Numbered from the stretch's first letter, positions 1 to 9,153 are shown. The stretch: DNA of 33,006 nt from an uncultured Bacteroidota bacterium (GCA_913043145.1 CAJWLP010000016.1:1-33006), one strand, 5' to 3'. The notes: generated by a model not told the origin, from the sequence alone. Program-made: numbers and translations.

Positions 1-466
1 TTTTAGATATAGTAGAGCTATTGAAGGACTGGTTGAAACTTCATCCTCTCTGGCTCGGATAATCATTAAAGATGGCAATTTTATTTCTCAAAGTTTGCAA
101 AGGAGCTCCACAGAGTCAGGTAAATATGACGTAGCTAATACTGTAGCAGCCCCATTTAAACTGATGGGTTGCGATATAGAGCATGGGGGTTCTTACCCTG
201 GTTGGGCACCAAATCCTGATTCAAAGATTTTAGATGTGTTAGTTAATAAGTACGAAGAACTATTCAATGAATCACCAAAAGTTATGGCTATTCATGCAGG
301 TTTAGAATGTGGTCTTTTGGGAGAACGTTATCCGGATTTAGATATGATTAGTTTTGGGCCAACAATCAAAGGTGCTCACAGCCCTGATGAACGATGTAGT
401 ATTTCTTCAACAGCTAAATTTTGGAATTTCCTGAAAGTGATTCTTGCACATACTCCACACAAATAA
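1..466 (+). CDS. pepD: Cytosolic non-specific dipeptidase (aminoacyl-histidine dipeptidase), C-terminal part
   Basis: This is the last ~155 residues of an M20-family metallo-dipeptidase; the start lies before the window and the frame is open from base 2. PepD hydrolyses a broad range of dipeptides, including Xaa-His, in the cytoplasm with bound divalent metal. Family landmarks are visible: LQRSS near base 95, ANTVAAPF, YPGWAPNP, the HAGLECG segment and the terminal GAHSPDER, which carries a conserved metal-site His. The stop codon is 3 bases before the ATG of the next gene, so the two are probably cotranscribed. A TTG at 95 is internal, not a start. Identification is strong; only the C-terminal third can be judged. 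Confidence 0.93.
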   Translation, partial: FRYSRAIEGLVETSSSLARIIIKDGNFISQSLQRSSTESGKYDVANTVAAPFKLMGCDIEHGGSYPGWAPNPDSKILDVLVNKYEELFNESPKVMAIHAGLECGLLGERYPDLDMISFGPTIKGAHSPDERCSISSTAKFWNFLKVILAHTPHK

Positions 467-469
467 TTT

Positions 470-1255
470 ATGAGTCATCTTTTTACAATCGAAAATTTAG
501 GAACTCTTTTCATGCTAATTGCTCTACAATTGGTCTTGGGCTTTGATAATTTACTGTATATTTCTATAGAAAGTAAACGAGCCCCTCTTGAACGTCAAAG
601 TTTTGTTAGGAAATTTGGAATAGGATTAGCTGTTGTACTAAGAATCGGCCTATTGTTTGTATTGGTTAATTTAATTAAATGGGCTAATGTAGAATTATTC
701 TCCATAAATTTAAATGATTACATTCAAGGTCATTTTAATTTACATGGCTTAATTGTATTGTTTGGTGGCATATTTATTATATATACTGCTTTAAAAGAGA
801 TCTGGCATATGATTGGATATGAGGACATCAATGCAGATATAGAGAAAAAAACAAAGTCTGCAGGATCAGTAATTTTATGGATTGTTCTTATGAATTTAGT
901 ATTCTCATTTGATTCTATTTTAAGTGCAATGGCATTGACTAATGTTTTTGCAATTATGGCTACTGCTATTGTTATTGGTGGAATTCTTATGATTTGGTTA
1001 GCTGATCGGGTTTCCAAATTTTTAGAAGAAAATAAGCTCTATGAAGTGTTAGGATTGTTTGTCTTATTTATTGTAGGCATTATGTTATTGACAGAGGGTG
1101 GTGAACTTTCAGAATTAATTATAATGGGTAATCCAATTGAAAAAATGAGTAAAACTACTTTTTACTTTGTAATAATTATTCTAGTATTAGTAGATTTGGT
1201 ACAATCCAGGTATCAGAAAAAACTGTTTGCAGCAAGTAATGACAAGAAAAATTAG
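470..1255 (+). CDS. TerC family integral membrane protein
   Basis: A 261-aa polytopic membrane protein with about seven hydrophobic segments. The two TerC signatures are present: an acidic residue in a membrane helix near the N-terminus (LGFDNLLYISI, about residues 23-33) and a second in VFSFDSILSAMALT (about residues 144-157). Such paired Asp residues are typical of TerC/Alx/YkoY proteins, which are linked to tellurite resistance and, in characterised members, Mn2+ export. The ATG lies 3 bases after the pepD stop, and the 3' end overlaps the following lipoprotein gene by 17 bases. The family call is secure; the transported ion cannot be told from sequence, so no symbol is given. Confidence 0.9.
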   Translation: MSHLFTIENLGTLFMLIALQLVLGFDNLLYISIESKRAPLERQSFVRKFGIGLAVVLRIGLLFVLVNLIKWANVELFSINLNDYIQGHFNLHGLIVLFGGIFIIYTALKEIWHMIGYEDINADIEKKTKSAGSVILWIVLMNLVFSFDSILSAMALTNVFAIMATAIVIGGILMIWLADRVSKFLEENKLYEVLGLFVLFIVGIMLLTEGGELSELIIMGNPIEKMSKTTFYFVIIILVLVDLVQSRYQKKLFAASNDKKN

Positions 1256-1913
1256 TTTTATACTTTTAATTGCTGTTCTATTTCAATCGTGTAAGATGAT
1301 AACATTTAGAAATGATGATGAATCTTTTATCGGAACAATTTATTATGATATCGATCTTGAAATGAACGTGGATACGCTTTATCAAGTAAATAGATCAAGT
1401 TATTATGGAGATAAACTTGAATGGACATTTTTTAAGAATGGTGATATTCAGCAGAAATACTTTGGAAGTTCATTAGGTGGTCTAGATATTGTGTTTTGGG
1501 ATTGGAGCGAAAAACAAATTATTACAAAATACAATGCTTCAGATACACTTTTCATTAGGGATGCTAATTTGAAATTAGGTGATTTTGTGAAAAAGTACTC
1601 CTCCTCTCCTTCCTCAAATGAAATGAAATTAATGTTTAAAGTGCCAGCAACTTCATTAGAAAATGAGTTCTATTTTGAGTATACCTTCGATTATTCAAAG
1701 GATATCTTTATAAATACTGAAAAGTATAACGATTTTGGTCATGATTACTTTAATGACATTACATTACATACTAATGGCTGTATTCCTCTAAATTACCAAC
1801 TTAATTATTATTCATATCAGATTTGGTATAAATCTATAGAAATCAACGAAAAGTTACCACATTATAAAGAGAAAATTCATAGAAAAATGCCGAGGGTTTA
1901 CGTATTGAACTAA
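1239..1913 (+). CDS. Predicted lipoprotein of unknown function
   Basis: A 224-aa protein beginning MTRKISFILLIAVLFQSC, a short lipoprotein signal peptide with a lipobox ending in Cys18, so it is probably anchored in the outer or inner membrane. I choose the ATG at 1239 rather than the in-frame TTG at 1227 because it gives a compact signal peptide. The mature part is rich in aromatic and acidic residues with alternating beta-type stretches (for example GTIYYDIDLEMN), loosely reminiscent of LolA-like or DUF4412 beta proteins, but I cannot assign a family. It overlaps terC by 17 bases and converges on the next gene with a 4-base overlap of the stop codons. Confidence 0.7.
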   Translation: MTRKISFILLIAVLFQSCKMITFRNDDESFIGTIYYDIDLEMNVDTLYQVNRSSYYGDKLEWTFFKNGDIQQKYFGSSLGGLDIVFWDWSEKQIITKYNASDTLFIRDANLKLGDFVKKYSSSPSSNEMKLMFKVPATSLENEFYFEYTFDYSKDIFINTEKYNDFGHDYFNDITLHTNGCIPLNYQLNYYSYQIWYKSIEINEKLPHYKEKIHRKMPRVYVLN

Positions 1914-2311
1914 TTTATTACGTCTAGTTCTTTGAAATTTTCACCATCACTGATAACACATCCTGACAATATCATGTTAAACATCTCTTGTTCACGAGAT
2001 TTTGTATACTTTTTTGAAGTAGCCTTTTTAGTCTTATTCCCTTTATTAATCATAATTAAGTAAATATCTTCTACATCACATTTAAAAAAATAGGAAGTAT
2101 TCTCTTCTATCTTATCAAGGTATTTTGTGCTTCTTAAAATACTTTCCCAAACAACGTCACTGAATTGATTTATAATTTTATCGGCATTTAAAGGTTCATT
2201 TTCTTTTATCGATACCCAATCAGCTGCAGTAATACCATTAATAACAAGAAAATCGATAAATTCTTTTTCCATCTTTTCAAGCTCTTCTTGACTAATTCTC
2301 TCGTATTTCAT
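1910..2311 (-). CDS. Conserved hypothetical protein, DUF6495-like
   Basis: A 133-aa soluble acidic protein with no signal peptide. Its start (MKYERISQEELEKMEKEF), the central DVVWESIL region and a C-terminal MFNMILSGCVISDGE segment resemble the small Bacteroidota family DUF6495 as I remember it; its function is unknown. The ATG is preceded by a perfect promoter -7 box (2317-2324, minus strand) only 5 bases upstream, which supports both the start and an independent, nearly leaderless transcript. Its stop overlaps that of the convergent lipoprotein gene. That it is a real gene is likely; the family name is moderately certain. Confidence 0.72.
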   Translation of the reverse strand: MKYERISQEELEKMEKEFIDFLVINGITAADWVSIKENEPLNADKIINQFSDVVWESILRSTKYLDKIEENTSYFFKCDVEDIYLIMINKGNKTKKATSKKYTKSREQEMFNMILSGCVISDGENFKELDVIN

Positions 2312-2316
2312 GAATA

Positions 2317-2324
2317 CAAAAATA
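2317..2324 (-). promoter_or_regulatory. Promoter -7 box (TAnnTTTG) of the DUF6495-like gene
   Basis: On the minus strand this reads TATTTTTG, an exact match to the Bacteroidota -7 consensus TAnnTTTG. The ATG at 2311 begins after only 5 intervening bases, so transcription would start at or next to the start codon. I see no clear TTG-type -33 element at the expected distance. Confidence 0.6.
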
Positions 2325-2377
2325 ATCTAGCTTTTTTTTAACTCTGTAGATTTAAAATTAATTAAAAGATGATCTCT

Positions 2378-2406
2378 TTGATAGTAGAAAAGCCACATTA
2401 CTTTTG
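2378..2406 (+). promoter_or_regulatory. Promoter (-33 TTTG, -7 TACTTTTG) of the SlyD-type gene
   Basis: TTTG ends at 2380 and is followed after 18 bp by TACTTTTG (2399-2406), matching the Bacteroidota TTTG / TAnnTTTG promoter. The ATG at 2413 starts after 6 intervening bases, so the mRNA is expected to be leaderless or nearly so. The TTG inside the -7 box is in frame with the gene but should not be read as its start. Confidence 0.7.
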
Positions 2407-2412
2407 TACCCA

Positions 2413-2901
2413 ATGATAATAGATAAGAATGCCGTAGTTGGTGTACATTACGAATTAGATGTAGAGGGTCAAAAAATCGATGCATCTGGAGAGCAACCAT
2501 TAGTATATCTTCATGGACATGGTATGATGATACCAGGTTTTGAAAAACAATTAGTTGGTCTGAAAGAAGGTGATAAATATGATTTTATAGTCTCTGCATC
2601 CGAGGGATATGGTGATTTTAATGAAAATGCTATTGTAGAGTTAGACAAACAAATTTTCTTAGTTGATGGAACAATGAGTACTGAAGTTTTTGAGGGTGCA
2701 CAATTACAATTAACTAATCAAGATGGTCAGCCTATGTCCGGTGTGGTACAAAAAATTAGTGAGGATAAAGTTACAATGGATTTTAATCATCAATTAGCGG
2801 GGAAAGAATTACATTTCACTGGTTCTATTGCTTCATTACGTGAGGCAACCAAAGAGGAAATAAGTCATGGTCATGTCCATGGGCCTGGTGGTCACCATTA
2901 A
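2413..2901 (+). CDS. SlyD-type FKBP peptidyl-prolyl cis-trans isomerase
   Basis: A 162-aa cytoplasmic FKBP of the SlyD class, which combines prolyl isomerase and chaperone activity. The split FKBP domain is seen in VGVHYELDVEG (about 9-19), the IPGFEKQLVGLKEGD core (about 43-57), the EGYGDFNENAIVEL turn, and the classic DFNHQLAGKELHF strand closing the domain (about 121-133). Between lies the insert-in-flap chaperone region. The tail is His-rich (HGHVHGPGGHH), a shorter version of the metal-binding SlyD tail. The ATG at 2413 is chosen over the TTG at 2404 because the latter lies inside the promoter -7 box and homologues start at about this point. It converges on queG with a 20-bp gap. Confidence 0.92.
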   Translation: MIIDKNAVVGVHYELDVEGQKIDASGEQPLVYLHGHGMMIPGFEKQLVGLKEGDKYDFIVSASEGYGDFNENAIVELDKQIFLVDGTMSTEVFEGAQLQLTNQDGQPMSGVVQKISEDKVTMDFNHQLAGKELHFTGSIASLREATKEEISHGHVHGPGGHH

Positions 2902-2921
2902 ATAATTTCTCAGAGGTTTAG

Positions 2922-3866
2922 CTAAGAATTTTCGTTCATGTTCTTCGTGTAGGTTAGGTTTTTAGAAAATTTCATATAACCAGCTCTTTTTAGGGCAGAT
3001 TTTTTAAAAACATCTTTGAATACTTCTTCAGTAAGTTCTGTCCAATCATTTTTGTGTAATTCTTTGAGTTTTGGATTGGCTTTAAACTGTTCTTCTTTAT
3101 TGGGTTTAGAAAACCTGTTCCATGGACATACATCTTGACATATATCACAACCAAATACCCAACCATCCATTTGGTCTTTGAATGAATTGGGAATTTGCTC
3201 TTTTAATTCAATGGTAAGATAGGAAATACATTTGTTACTATCTATCACTTTATTATTAATGATTGCATCGGTTGGGCATGCATCTATACATGCTCTGCAA
3301 GAACCACAATGATCTGTTGTAGGAATATCAGCAGTCAGCTCAAGATCAATTATGATCTCAGCAATAAAATAGAAACTACCTTTTTGTTTTGTAATAAGCA
3401 TACTGTTTTTCCCAATCCAACCAAGTCCACTTCTAGCGGCCCAGGCTCGATCTAAAACAGGTGCTGAGTCTACAAAGACTCTTCCTGATACTTGTCCTAT
3501 TCTATTTTGAATGAGATTCATAAATTCCTTTAATTTATCTTTAATAACAAAATGGTAGTCTTTACCATAGGCATATTTACTTATTTTTAATTTATGATCA
3601 TCAAAATTCGTTTCAGGGTAATAGTTATATAGTAATGAAATAATTGATTTAGAGTCAGGAACTAGCTTGGTAGGATTAATTCTCTTTTCAAAATGGTTCT
3701 CCATCCATTTCATTTTGCCGTGATAGCCACTGTTTAGCCATTTATCAAGATGTCTTGCATCGCTGGAAAGTTCTTCAGCCTTACTGATTCCACAGAAATC
3801 AAATCCACATTGCTTGGCTAAATCATGAATTATCTGAGTGTTTTTTGATATAGCTGGATTATTCAA
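2922..3866 (-). CDS. queG: Epoxyqueuosine reductase
   Basis: A 314-aa cytoplasmic enzyme for the last step of queuosine synthesis, reducing epoxyqueuosine to queuosine in tRNA with cobalamin and two [4Fe-4S] clusters. Visible are an N-terminal region with YAYGKDYHF (about 98-106), the DSAPVL motif (about 133-138) with the expected catalytic Asp, [13 protein letters not shown], and the two ferredoxin-like cluster motifs [12 protein letters not shown] (Cys187, 190, 193, 197) and [11 protein letters not shown] (Cys240, 243, 247). Length is typical for the shorter, HEAT-less form. The only start fitting homologues is TTG at 3866, sharing bases with the ruvB stop (TTGA), so translation is probably coupled to ruvB. 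Confidence 0.94.
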   Translation of the reverse strand: MNNPAISKNTQIIHDLAKQCGFDFCGISKAEELSSDARHLDKWLNSGYHGKMKWMENHFEKRINPTKLVPDSKSIISLLYNYYPETNFDDHKLKISKYAYGKDYHFVIKDKLKEFMNLIQNRIGQVSGRVFVDSAPVLDRAWAARSGLGWIGKNSMLITKQKGSFYFIAEIIIDLELTADIPTTDHCGSCRACIDACPTDAIINNKVIDSNKCISYLTIELKEQIPNSFKDQMDGWVFGCDICQDVCPWNRFSKPNKEEQFKANPKLKELHKNDWTELTEEVFKDVFKKSALKRAGYMKFSKNLTYTKNMNENS

Positions 3867-4888
3867 AATAATCGGGGATTATCATGAGGTTTATCTTTAT
3901 TCAAATGTTTATAAGCAAGTTCTGTTGCCTCTCTGCCTCTTGCAGTTCTTTGTAGGAAGCCTTCTTTAATTAAAAAAGGTTCATAAACCTCTTCAATAGT
4001 TCCAGCTTCTTCACTTACAGCAGTAGCAATTGTATTGATTCCAACAGGACCACCCTTGAATTTATCAATGATTGCTGATAGAATTCGATTATCCATCTCA
4101 TCTAAACCTCTTGAATCAACATTTAAAGCATCTAAAGCTATTTTAGCTATTTGATGAGAAATAGTTCCATCGCCTTTGATCTGAGCAAAGTCTCTGGTCC
4201 TTCTTAGGAGAGCATTAGCAATTCTTGGTGTTCCCCTACTTCTACCTGCTATTTCAATAGCAGCTTTATGATCTATAACAGATTTTAAAATTGAAGATGA
4301 TCTTTCTATAATATTACCAAGAAGTGATGTATCATAATACTCTAGTCTACAAGTAATTCCGAATCGAGCTCTCAGTGGTGAGGTTAATAATCCACTTCTT
4401 GTCGTGGCTCCAATTAAAGTAAAAGGACTAATATTAATTTGGACAGTTCTAGCATTTGGACCTGTATCAAGAAGTATGTCTATTTTATAGTCCTCCATGG
4501 CGGAGTAGAGATATTCTTCAATTACAGGACTAAGACGATGTATTTCATCAATAAAAAGAACATCACCTTCTTCTAAGTTTGTTAAAAGGCCAGCTAAATC
4601 ACCAGGTTTTTCCAAAACTGGACCACTAGTTACTTTTATATTGCTATTTAATTCATTGGCTATAATATTTGCTAAAGTAGTTTTACCTAAACCCGGTGGG
4701 CCATGAAGTAATACATGATCCAAGGCCTCTTCTCTTTGATTAGCAGCTTCAACAAAAATCTTTAAATTATCAAGAATTCTATCTTGACCTGAAAAATCAT
4801 CAAATGAGATGGGTCTTAAGACTTTTTCGATTTCTATATCGTTATCAGAAAAACCTTGGTTTGTTCCATCTAATAAAGTATCACTCAC
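3863..4888 (-). CDS. ruvB: Holliday junction branch migration DNA helicase RuvB
   Basis: A 341-aa AAA+ ATPase, the motor of the RuvABC complex that moves Holliday junctions during recombinational repair. Seen in order: [11 protein letters not shown] near the N-terminus, Walker [11 protein letters not shown] (about 64-73), Walker [10 protein letters not shown] (about 111-119), the sensor region [18 protein letters not shown], the arginine-rich [16 protein letters not shown], and the C-terminal winged helix ending [15 protein letters not shown]. Full length for the family. It starts with GTG, 5 bases after a near-consensus -7 box, and is followed directly by queG with a TTGA overlap. RuvA and RuvC are not in this window, common in Bacteroidota where ruvB lies apart. 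Confidence 0.97.
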   Translation of the reverse strand: MSDTLLDGTNQGFSDNDIEIEKVLRPISFDDFSGQDRILDNLKIFVEAANQREEALDHVLLHGPPGLGKTTLANIIANELNSNIKVTSGPVLEKPGDLAGLLTNLEEGDVLFIDEIHRLSPVIEEYLYSAMEDYKIDILLDTGPNARTVQINISPFTLIGATTRSGLLTSPLRARFGITCRLEYYDTSLLGNIIERSSSILKSVIDHKAAIEIAGRSRGTPRIANALLRRTRDFAQIKGDGTISHQIAKIALDALNVDSRGLDEMDNRILSAIIDKFKGGPVGINTIATAVSEEAGTIEEVYEPFLIKEGFLQRTARGREATELAYKHLNKDKPHDNPRLF

Positions 4889-4892
4889 AAGG

Positions 4893-4900
4893 CGAAAGTA
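4893..4900 (-). promoter_or_regulatory. Probable promoter -7 box of ruvB-queG
   Basis: On the minus strand this reads TACTTTCG, one mismatch from TAnnTTTG, with a TTG 22 bp further upstream (4923-4925 on this strand). It sits 4 bases before the GTG of ruvB, so the transcript would have almost no leader. Confidence 0.4.
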
Positions 4901-4997
4901 AAGATAGATTCGTAGATTTAAACAACGTTTTTTATAAACATTTCATCTAACTATAATATTTATGTACTCAACTAGTTGTTTTCTTTGTAAGAGAAAC

Positions 4998-6086
4998 ATG
5001 TCAATGAAATTTATTAAATTACTTTTTTTCGTTCTTATACCATTATTATCTCAGTCTAAAGTGAGAATGACTGATATCGTATTCAATCAAAGAATTCATG
5101 ATTTTGGTATTATTTACGAAGATGATGGTATTGTTAGTGCTAAGTATGATTTTACTAATTATGCAAAAAGCCCGTTCATCATAAGTAATATTGATGCAGC
5201 ATGTGGTTGTACTAATCCTAGATCTTCAAAAGACACATTTATGCCTGGTGAAAGTGGTCAAATTCTTGCTGAATTCAATCCTAAAGGTATGGTTGGTAAG
5301 ACAAAAAAATGGATTTATGTTAGAGGGAATTATGAAGATGGATATCAGATTGAATTGAAATTTGAAGCTGAAATAAGATCCAGATATAATCGAAATAATT
5401 ATGAATATTTAAGAGGAGAATTTGGGTATCTTCTCAGCGATAAAGTTAAATTTAATTGGGGTAAAAGATTTGAGAATGATCAATTTAATGATACCGTTGA
5501 GTTTACAAATGATGGCTACAATGATATTATTGTCATAAAGGCCAAGTCAAATGCTCCATTTATTACTACTCCAAAACTACCTGTAACTATTCCTGTCGGT
5601 CAGAAAATTGAACTTATTTTTAAAATTGATCTATCTAAAATTGATACTATTGGACCCATTTCAGGTTACATTCTTTTTGAGACCAATGATAAGTTTTATC
5701 CAATAAAGAAAACACCTTATTCTGTAGATCTAATCACTAATTTTAATGCTTGGAAAAGAAAAGAACTAAAAAATGCTGCTCATATCGCATTTAAGAGTAA
5801 TGTAGTTCAAATGGGTGTTATGAATTCTGGTTCTGTTCGATACAAAAAAATAATTATAAAGAATACAGGTAAAAGTATTTTGAATATTAGAAAAATTGAA
5901 ACGGACTGTTCTTGTACAATGTTAAAATTACCGTCTAATAAAATATTACCAGGGGAATCTATAGTCACCTCTGTTAAATACGATTCTTTATTTAAAGAGG
6001 GTAAGCAATCAAAATTGATTAAACTCTATACAAATGATCCACTTAACCCGATAGCTACTTTATATGTTAAGGCTATTGTAAAGTAA
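4998..6086 (+). CDS. Secreted protein with two DUF1573 domains
   Basis: A 362-aa exported protein of unknown function, common in Bacteroidota. From the ATG at 4998 it begins MSMKFIKLLFFVLIPLLSQS, a good signal peptide without lipobox Cys. A second in-frame ATG at 4962 would add 12 residues (MYSTSCFLCKRN) and cannot be excluded. The first DUF1573 domain spans roughly residues 28-120, with HDFGIIYEDDG, the hallmark CGCT and a PGESG turn. The second lies at the C-terminus, with VVQMGVMNSG, CSCT and LPGESI. DUF1573 modules are immunoglobulin-like (ASH/MSP-type), suggesting a periplasmic binding or scaffold role. It is followed after 30 bp by the Deg protease gene, which has its own promoter. It is divergent from ruvB. 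Confidence 0.85.
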   Translation: MSMKFIKLLFFVLIPLLSQSKVRMTDIVFNQRIHDFGIIYEDDGIVSAKYDFTNYAKSPFIISNIDAACGCTNPRSSKDTFMPGESGQILAEFNPKGMVGKTKKWIYVRGNYEDGYQIELKFEAEIRSRYNRNNYEYLRGEFGYLLSDKVKFNWGKRFENDQFNDTVEFTNDGYNDIIVIKAKSNAPFITTPKLPVTIPVGQKIELIFKIDLSKIDTIGPISGYILFETNDKFYPIKKTPYSVDLITNFNAWKRKELKNAAHIAFKSNVVQMGVMNSGSVRYKKIIIKNTGKSILNIRKIETDCSCTMLKLPSNKILPGESIVTSVKYDSLFKEGKQSKLIKLYTNDPLNPIATLYVKAIVK

Positions 6087-6106
6087 TATCCTCTATAATA
6101 TTTTTG
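6076..6106 (+). promoter_or_regulatory. Promoter (-33 TTG, -7 TATTTTTG) of the Deg protease gene
   Basis: TTG (6076-6078) lies 20 bp before a perfect -7 box TATTTTTG (6099-6106); the ATG at 6117 follows after 10 bases. The -33 element lies inside the end of the preceding DUF1573 gene. The predicted leader is about 5 nt or less. Confidence 0.68.
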
Positions 6107-6116
6107 TTATTCAAAT

Positions 6117-7547
6117 ATGAAGAAATCGCATTTTATTTTACTTTTTATTCTTTTAGTTTCAGCATCTATTTCTGGTGCATATATGTTTAGTCAATGGTTT
6201 TATGTTCCTGCTGAAATTACTATTAAACAACCTGAAAATAATCACCCAATAAGAACATCTTCATCTACAACTCTTATCGCTGATATTGATTTTATAAGTG
6301 CATCCAAAAAAAGTACTCCAAGTGTGGTATTTATTAAAACAGAGTCCCAGCAATATAAAAGAAGCTCATTTTTTTGGGGGTTTGATTTTGACCCATTTGG
6401 AAGAATTGGTAAAGTAGCTAGCACAGGGTCTGGTGTAATATTAAGTGATGATGGTTATATTGTTACGAATCACCATGTGGTTAAAAGTGCGGATAAAATA
6501 CAAGTTGTTGTAAGTGACACAAAAAAAAGCTACAAAGCAGAATTGATTGGTGCTGACCCGAGTAGCGACCTAGCTCTTGTTAAGATAGATTGTAAGGGCC
6601 TCTCTCCTATTGAATTTTCAAGTTCTGATCAGGTTGAAATAGGTCAATGGGTTTTAGCTGTTGGTAATCCTTTTAATCTAACAAGTACTGTTACAGCTGG
6701 TATAGTGTCCGCTAAAGGCAGAAATATAAATATTGTAAATAATCAATTTCCTATAGAGTCATTTATACAAACTGATGCTGCAATAAATCCAGGTAATAGT
6801 GGAGGTGCTTTAGTAAATTTAAGTGGTGAATTAATCGGTGTGAATACAGCTATTGCCTCAAAAACAGGAAGTTATGTTGGTTATGGTTTTGCAATCCCTA
6901 GTAATATTGTATCTAAGATAATAGATGACTTAAAGCAGTATGGTATTGTTCAACGAGGTTTTCTTGGTGTTGATGTTATTGATATTGATGGTGACATGGC
7001 TGAAAAATTAAATATTCCTAATGGAGTATTAATTAAAAGAATAAATAATCGAAATGAGGAGGCTAAGAGTAAATTAGAAGCTGGTGATATCGTGCTGAAA
7101 TTTGATGGGAAAACTATTGATGCCAAATCATCTTTTGATGAATATTTAGCCTTTCGAAGACCTGGTGATATGATCAACTTAGAAATTAATCGTAATGGTG
7201 AAATTACTAATATCAATATCGTTCTAGTTAATAGAGAAGGAACAACTGATAAATTGAGAAAGCAAAGTATTTTGAGCGAGATATTAGGTGGTGAGTTTGA
7301 AGAGGTTTCAAAAATTGATAAACAAACCTATGGCATTGAAAATGGTGTCAAGGTGACGAATATTACCAATGGAAAGCTAAGACAAATGAATATTTTAGAT
7401 GGTTTTATATTTATTAAAATCAACAATGAACTATACGATTCAGCTAAAGATTTGATTGATAAATTAGAAAATCACAAAGGGCAAATAAGAATAGAAGGTA
7501 TATCAGCTAATGGATCTAGGCAATATTTAAGCTTTACTTTTAGATAG
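6117..7547 (+). CDS. Do-like (DegP/DegQ/HtrA) periplasmic serine protease
   Basis: A 476-aa envelope quality-control protease. The N-terminus is a signal peptide or anchor (hydrophobic residues about 5-24). The trypsin-like domain carries the full triad: His120 in TNHHVV, Asp151 in DLALVKID and Ser228 in NPGNSGGA. A first PDZ domain follows (about 280-370, starting near RGFLGVDV). A second, weaker PDZ-like region (about 400-476) ends at the C-terminus. HtrA proteins degrade or refold misfolded periplasmic proteins as oligomers. It has its own consensus promoter and ends one base before the convergent prfC stop. Whether it equals DegP, DegQ or DegS cannot be decided, so no symbol is given. Confidence 0.94.
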   Translation: MKKSHFILLFILLVSASISGAYMFSQWFYVPAEITIKQPENNHPIRTSSSTTLIADIDFISASKKSTPSVVFIKTESQQYKRSSFFWGFDFDPFGRIGKVASTGSGVILSDDGYIVTNHHVVKSADKIQVVVSDTKKSYKAELIGADPSSDLALVKIDCKGLSPIEFSSSDQVEIGQWVLAVGNPFNLTSTVTAGIVSAKGRNINIVNNQFPIESFIQTDAAINPGNSGGALVNLSGELIGVNTAIASKTGSYVGYGFAIPSNIVSKIIDDLKQYGIVQRGFLGVDVIDIDGDMAEKLNIPNGVLIKRINNRNEEAKSKLEAGDIVLKFDGKTIDAKSSFDEYLAFRRPGDMINLEINRNGEITNINIVLVNREGTTDKLRKQSILSEILGGEFEEVSKIDKQTYGIENGVKVTNITNGKLRQMNILDGFIFIKINNELYDSAKDLIDKLENHKGQIRIEGISANGSRQYLSFTFR

Positions 7548-7548
7548 T

Positions 7549-9135
7549 TTAATCCACTTTAAATTCACTTGTTTCATGGAATTCAATAGTTGGATTATTA
7601 GTTTTAGCCATTTGCAGTATGTAGGCTGTTTGTGCTAAGAATACCATATTTTTATCTTTATCGTATACGATATCTTGAGGTCGGTATTTAATGAATCCGG
7701 TAATTTCATTTTCACCTCCAGTCATCCAACACGCTTTGTGATAGTTTACCAATTCAAATCTTGCTTTTGCATTATATTCATGCTCAAGCCTGTATTGAAT
7801 AACTTCAAATTGAAGTTCACCTACTACGCCAATGATTTTTCTGTTTCCTGGTTGCTGTGTAAATAATTGAGCGACACCCTCATTTGTTAATTGATTTAAG
7901 CCTTTTTCTAACTGCTTACTCCTCATGGGGTCAAGATTTACTACTTCTCTAAATAATTCCGGACTAAAGCTTGGAATGCCTTTAAATTCAATCTTTTCAC
8001 CCTCAGTTAATCCATCACCTATTTTAAAATTTCCAGTATCGTATAATCCTACCACATCTCCGGGATATGCATATTGAGTAACTTCTTTACTATCTGCAAG
8101 AAAAGTATAGGGGTTACTGAATCTCATTTTCTTTTCTGTTCTAGGATGAATATAAAATTTATTGCGTTCAAAAACACCAGAGCAAACCCTTAAAAAGGCT
8201 ATTCTGTCTCGATGATTTGGATCTAAATTAGCGTGAATTTTAAATATAAAACCCGACATTTTATTTTCCAGTGGTTCTATATCTCTTAGGTTAGTTGATC
8301 TTGACTTTGGACTTGGTGCAATATTTACAAAAGTGTCAAGCATTTCTTGAACGCCGAAATTATTCAAAGCTGACCCGAAGAAGACTGGTGCCAAAAGCCC
8401 TTCTTCATACATTTCTCTATCAAAAGGTTCAAATACTCCATTTATTAATTCAACATCTTCTCGCAGTTGATTTGCATCACTATCTCCGATTATTTGATCT
8501 AATTGTTTATCACTTAAATTATTTATTTCAATGTATTCTGATGCTTTTTTTGTTTTATCTGCTTCAAATAAATTTAAAGAGTTATTGTGTAATAAGTAAA
8601 CTCCTTTAAATCGAGTCCCCATATTAATTGGCCAACTTAAAGGACGTGTACTTATTTTTAGTTCATTTTCTAGTTCTTCTAGAATATCAAAAGGATCTTG
8701 ACCTTCACGATCCATTTTATTGACAAATATGATAACAGGAGTATTACGCATTCTACATACTTGCATCAGTTTTCTAGTTTGGGCCTCTACTCCTTTAGCA
8801 ACATCAACAACAAGTATTACACTGTCTACAGCAGTTAATGTTCTGAAGGTGTCCTCTGCAAAATCTTTGTGTCCAGGTGTGTCAAGGATGTTGATTTTTG
8901 TACCTTTATACTCAAAACTCATAACTGAAGTAGCAACAGAAATCCCACGTTGCTTTTCAATCTCCATGAAGTCTGAAGTAGCTGATTTTTTAATCTTATT
9001 ACTTTTTACAGCACCTGCTGTTTGAATAGCACCACCAAAGAGAAGTAGTTTTTCCGTTAAGGTAGTTTTACCAGCATCTGGATGTGATATGATACCAAAT
9101 GTTTTTCGTCTAGCTATTTCTTGTTTTAGACTCAT
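7549..9135 (-). CDS. prfC: Peptide chain release factor 3
   Basis: A 528-aa translational GTPase of the usual RF3 length, which recycles RF1/RF2 from the ribosome after termination. G motifs are intact: G1 [10 protein letters not shown] (about 17-26), the switch I region with [15 protein letters not shown]3 DTPGHKDF, and G4 NKMDREG. The middle has [13 protein letters not shown] and the C-terminal domain has [10 protein letters not shown]. These separate it from EF-G and other GTPases. ATG start. It is transcribed alone, divergent from the cyclophilin gene across a 252-bp gap and convergent with the Deg protease gene. Confidence 0.97.
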   Translation of the reverse strand: MSLKQEIARRKTFGIISHPDAGKTTLTEKLLLFGGAIQTAGAVKSNKIKKSATSDFMEIEKQRGISVATSVMSFEYKGTKINILDTPGHKDFAEDTFRTLTAVDSVILVVDVAKGVEAQTRKLMQVCRMRNTPVIIFVNKMDREGQDPFDILEELENELKISTRPLSWPINMGTRFKGVYLLHNNSLNLFEADKTKKASEYIEINNLSDKQLDQIIGDSDANQLREDVELINGVFEPFDREMYEEGLLAPVFFGSALNNFGVQEMLDTFVNIAPSPKSRSTNLRDIEPLENKMSGFIFKIHANLDPNHRDRIAFLRVCSGVFERNKFYIHPRTEKKMRFSNPYTFLADSKEVTQYAYPGDVVGLYDTGNFKIGDGLTEGEKIEFKGIPSFSPELFREVVNLDPMRSKQLEKGLNQLTNEGVAQLFTQQPGNRKIIGVVGELQFEVIQYRLEHEYNAKARFELVNYHKACWMTGGENEITGFIKYRPQDIVYDKDKNMVFLAQTAYILQMAKTNNPTIEFHETSEFKVD

Positions 9136-9145
9136 TGTTCGACTG

Positions 9146-9153
9146 CAATATTA
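9146..9153 (-). promoter_or_regulatory. Possible promoter -7 box of prfC
   Basis: On the minus strand this reads TAATATTG, one mismatch from TAnnTTTG, 10 bases before the prfC ATG. I see no TTG at the -33 distance, so this is weak support. Confidence 0.3.

Noticed and set aside
730-1017. 95-aa open frame antisense to the TerC gene
   Set aside because: Entirely inside a real membrane-protein gene; composition is the mirror of that gene, with no promoter box.
2404-2412. TTG at 2404 as the FKBP start
   Set aside because: The TTG is part of a perfect promoter -7 box; the ATG at 2413 agrees with homologues.
2902-2921. Intrinsic terminator between the FKBP gene and queG
   Set aside because: The 20-bp gap has no GC stem followed by a T-run on either strand.
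8295-9025. Two open frames (8295-8609 and 8720-9025) on the plus strand opposite prfC
   Set aside because: They lie fully antisense to a strongly conserved GTPase gene, have no recognisable domain and look like frame shadows.
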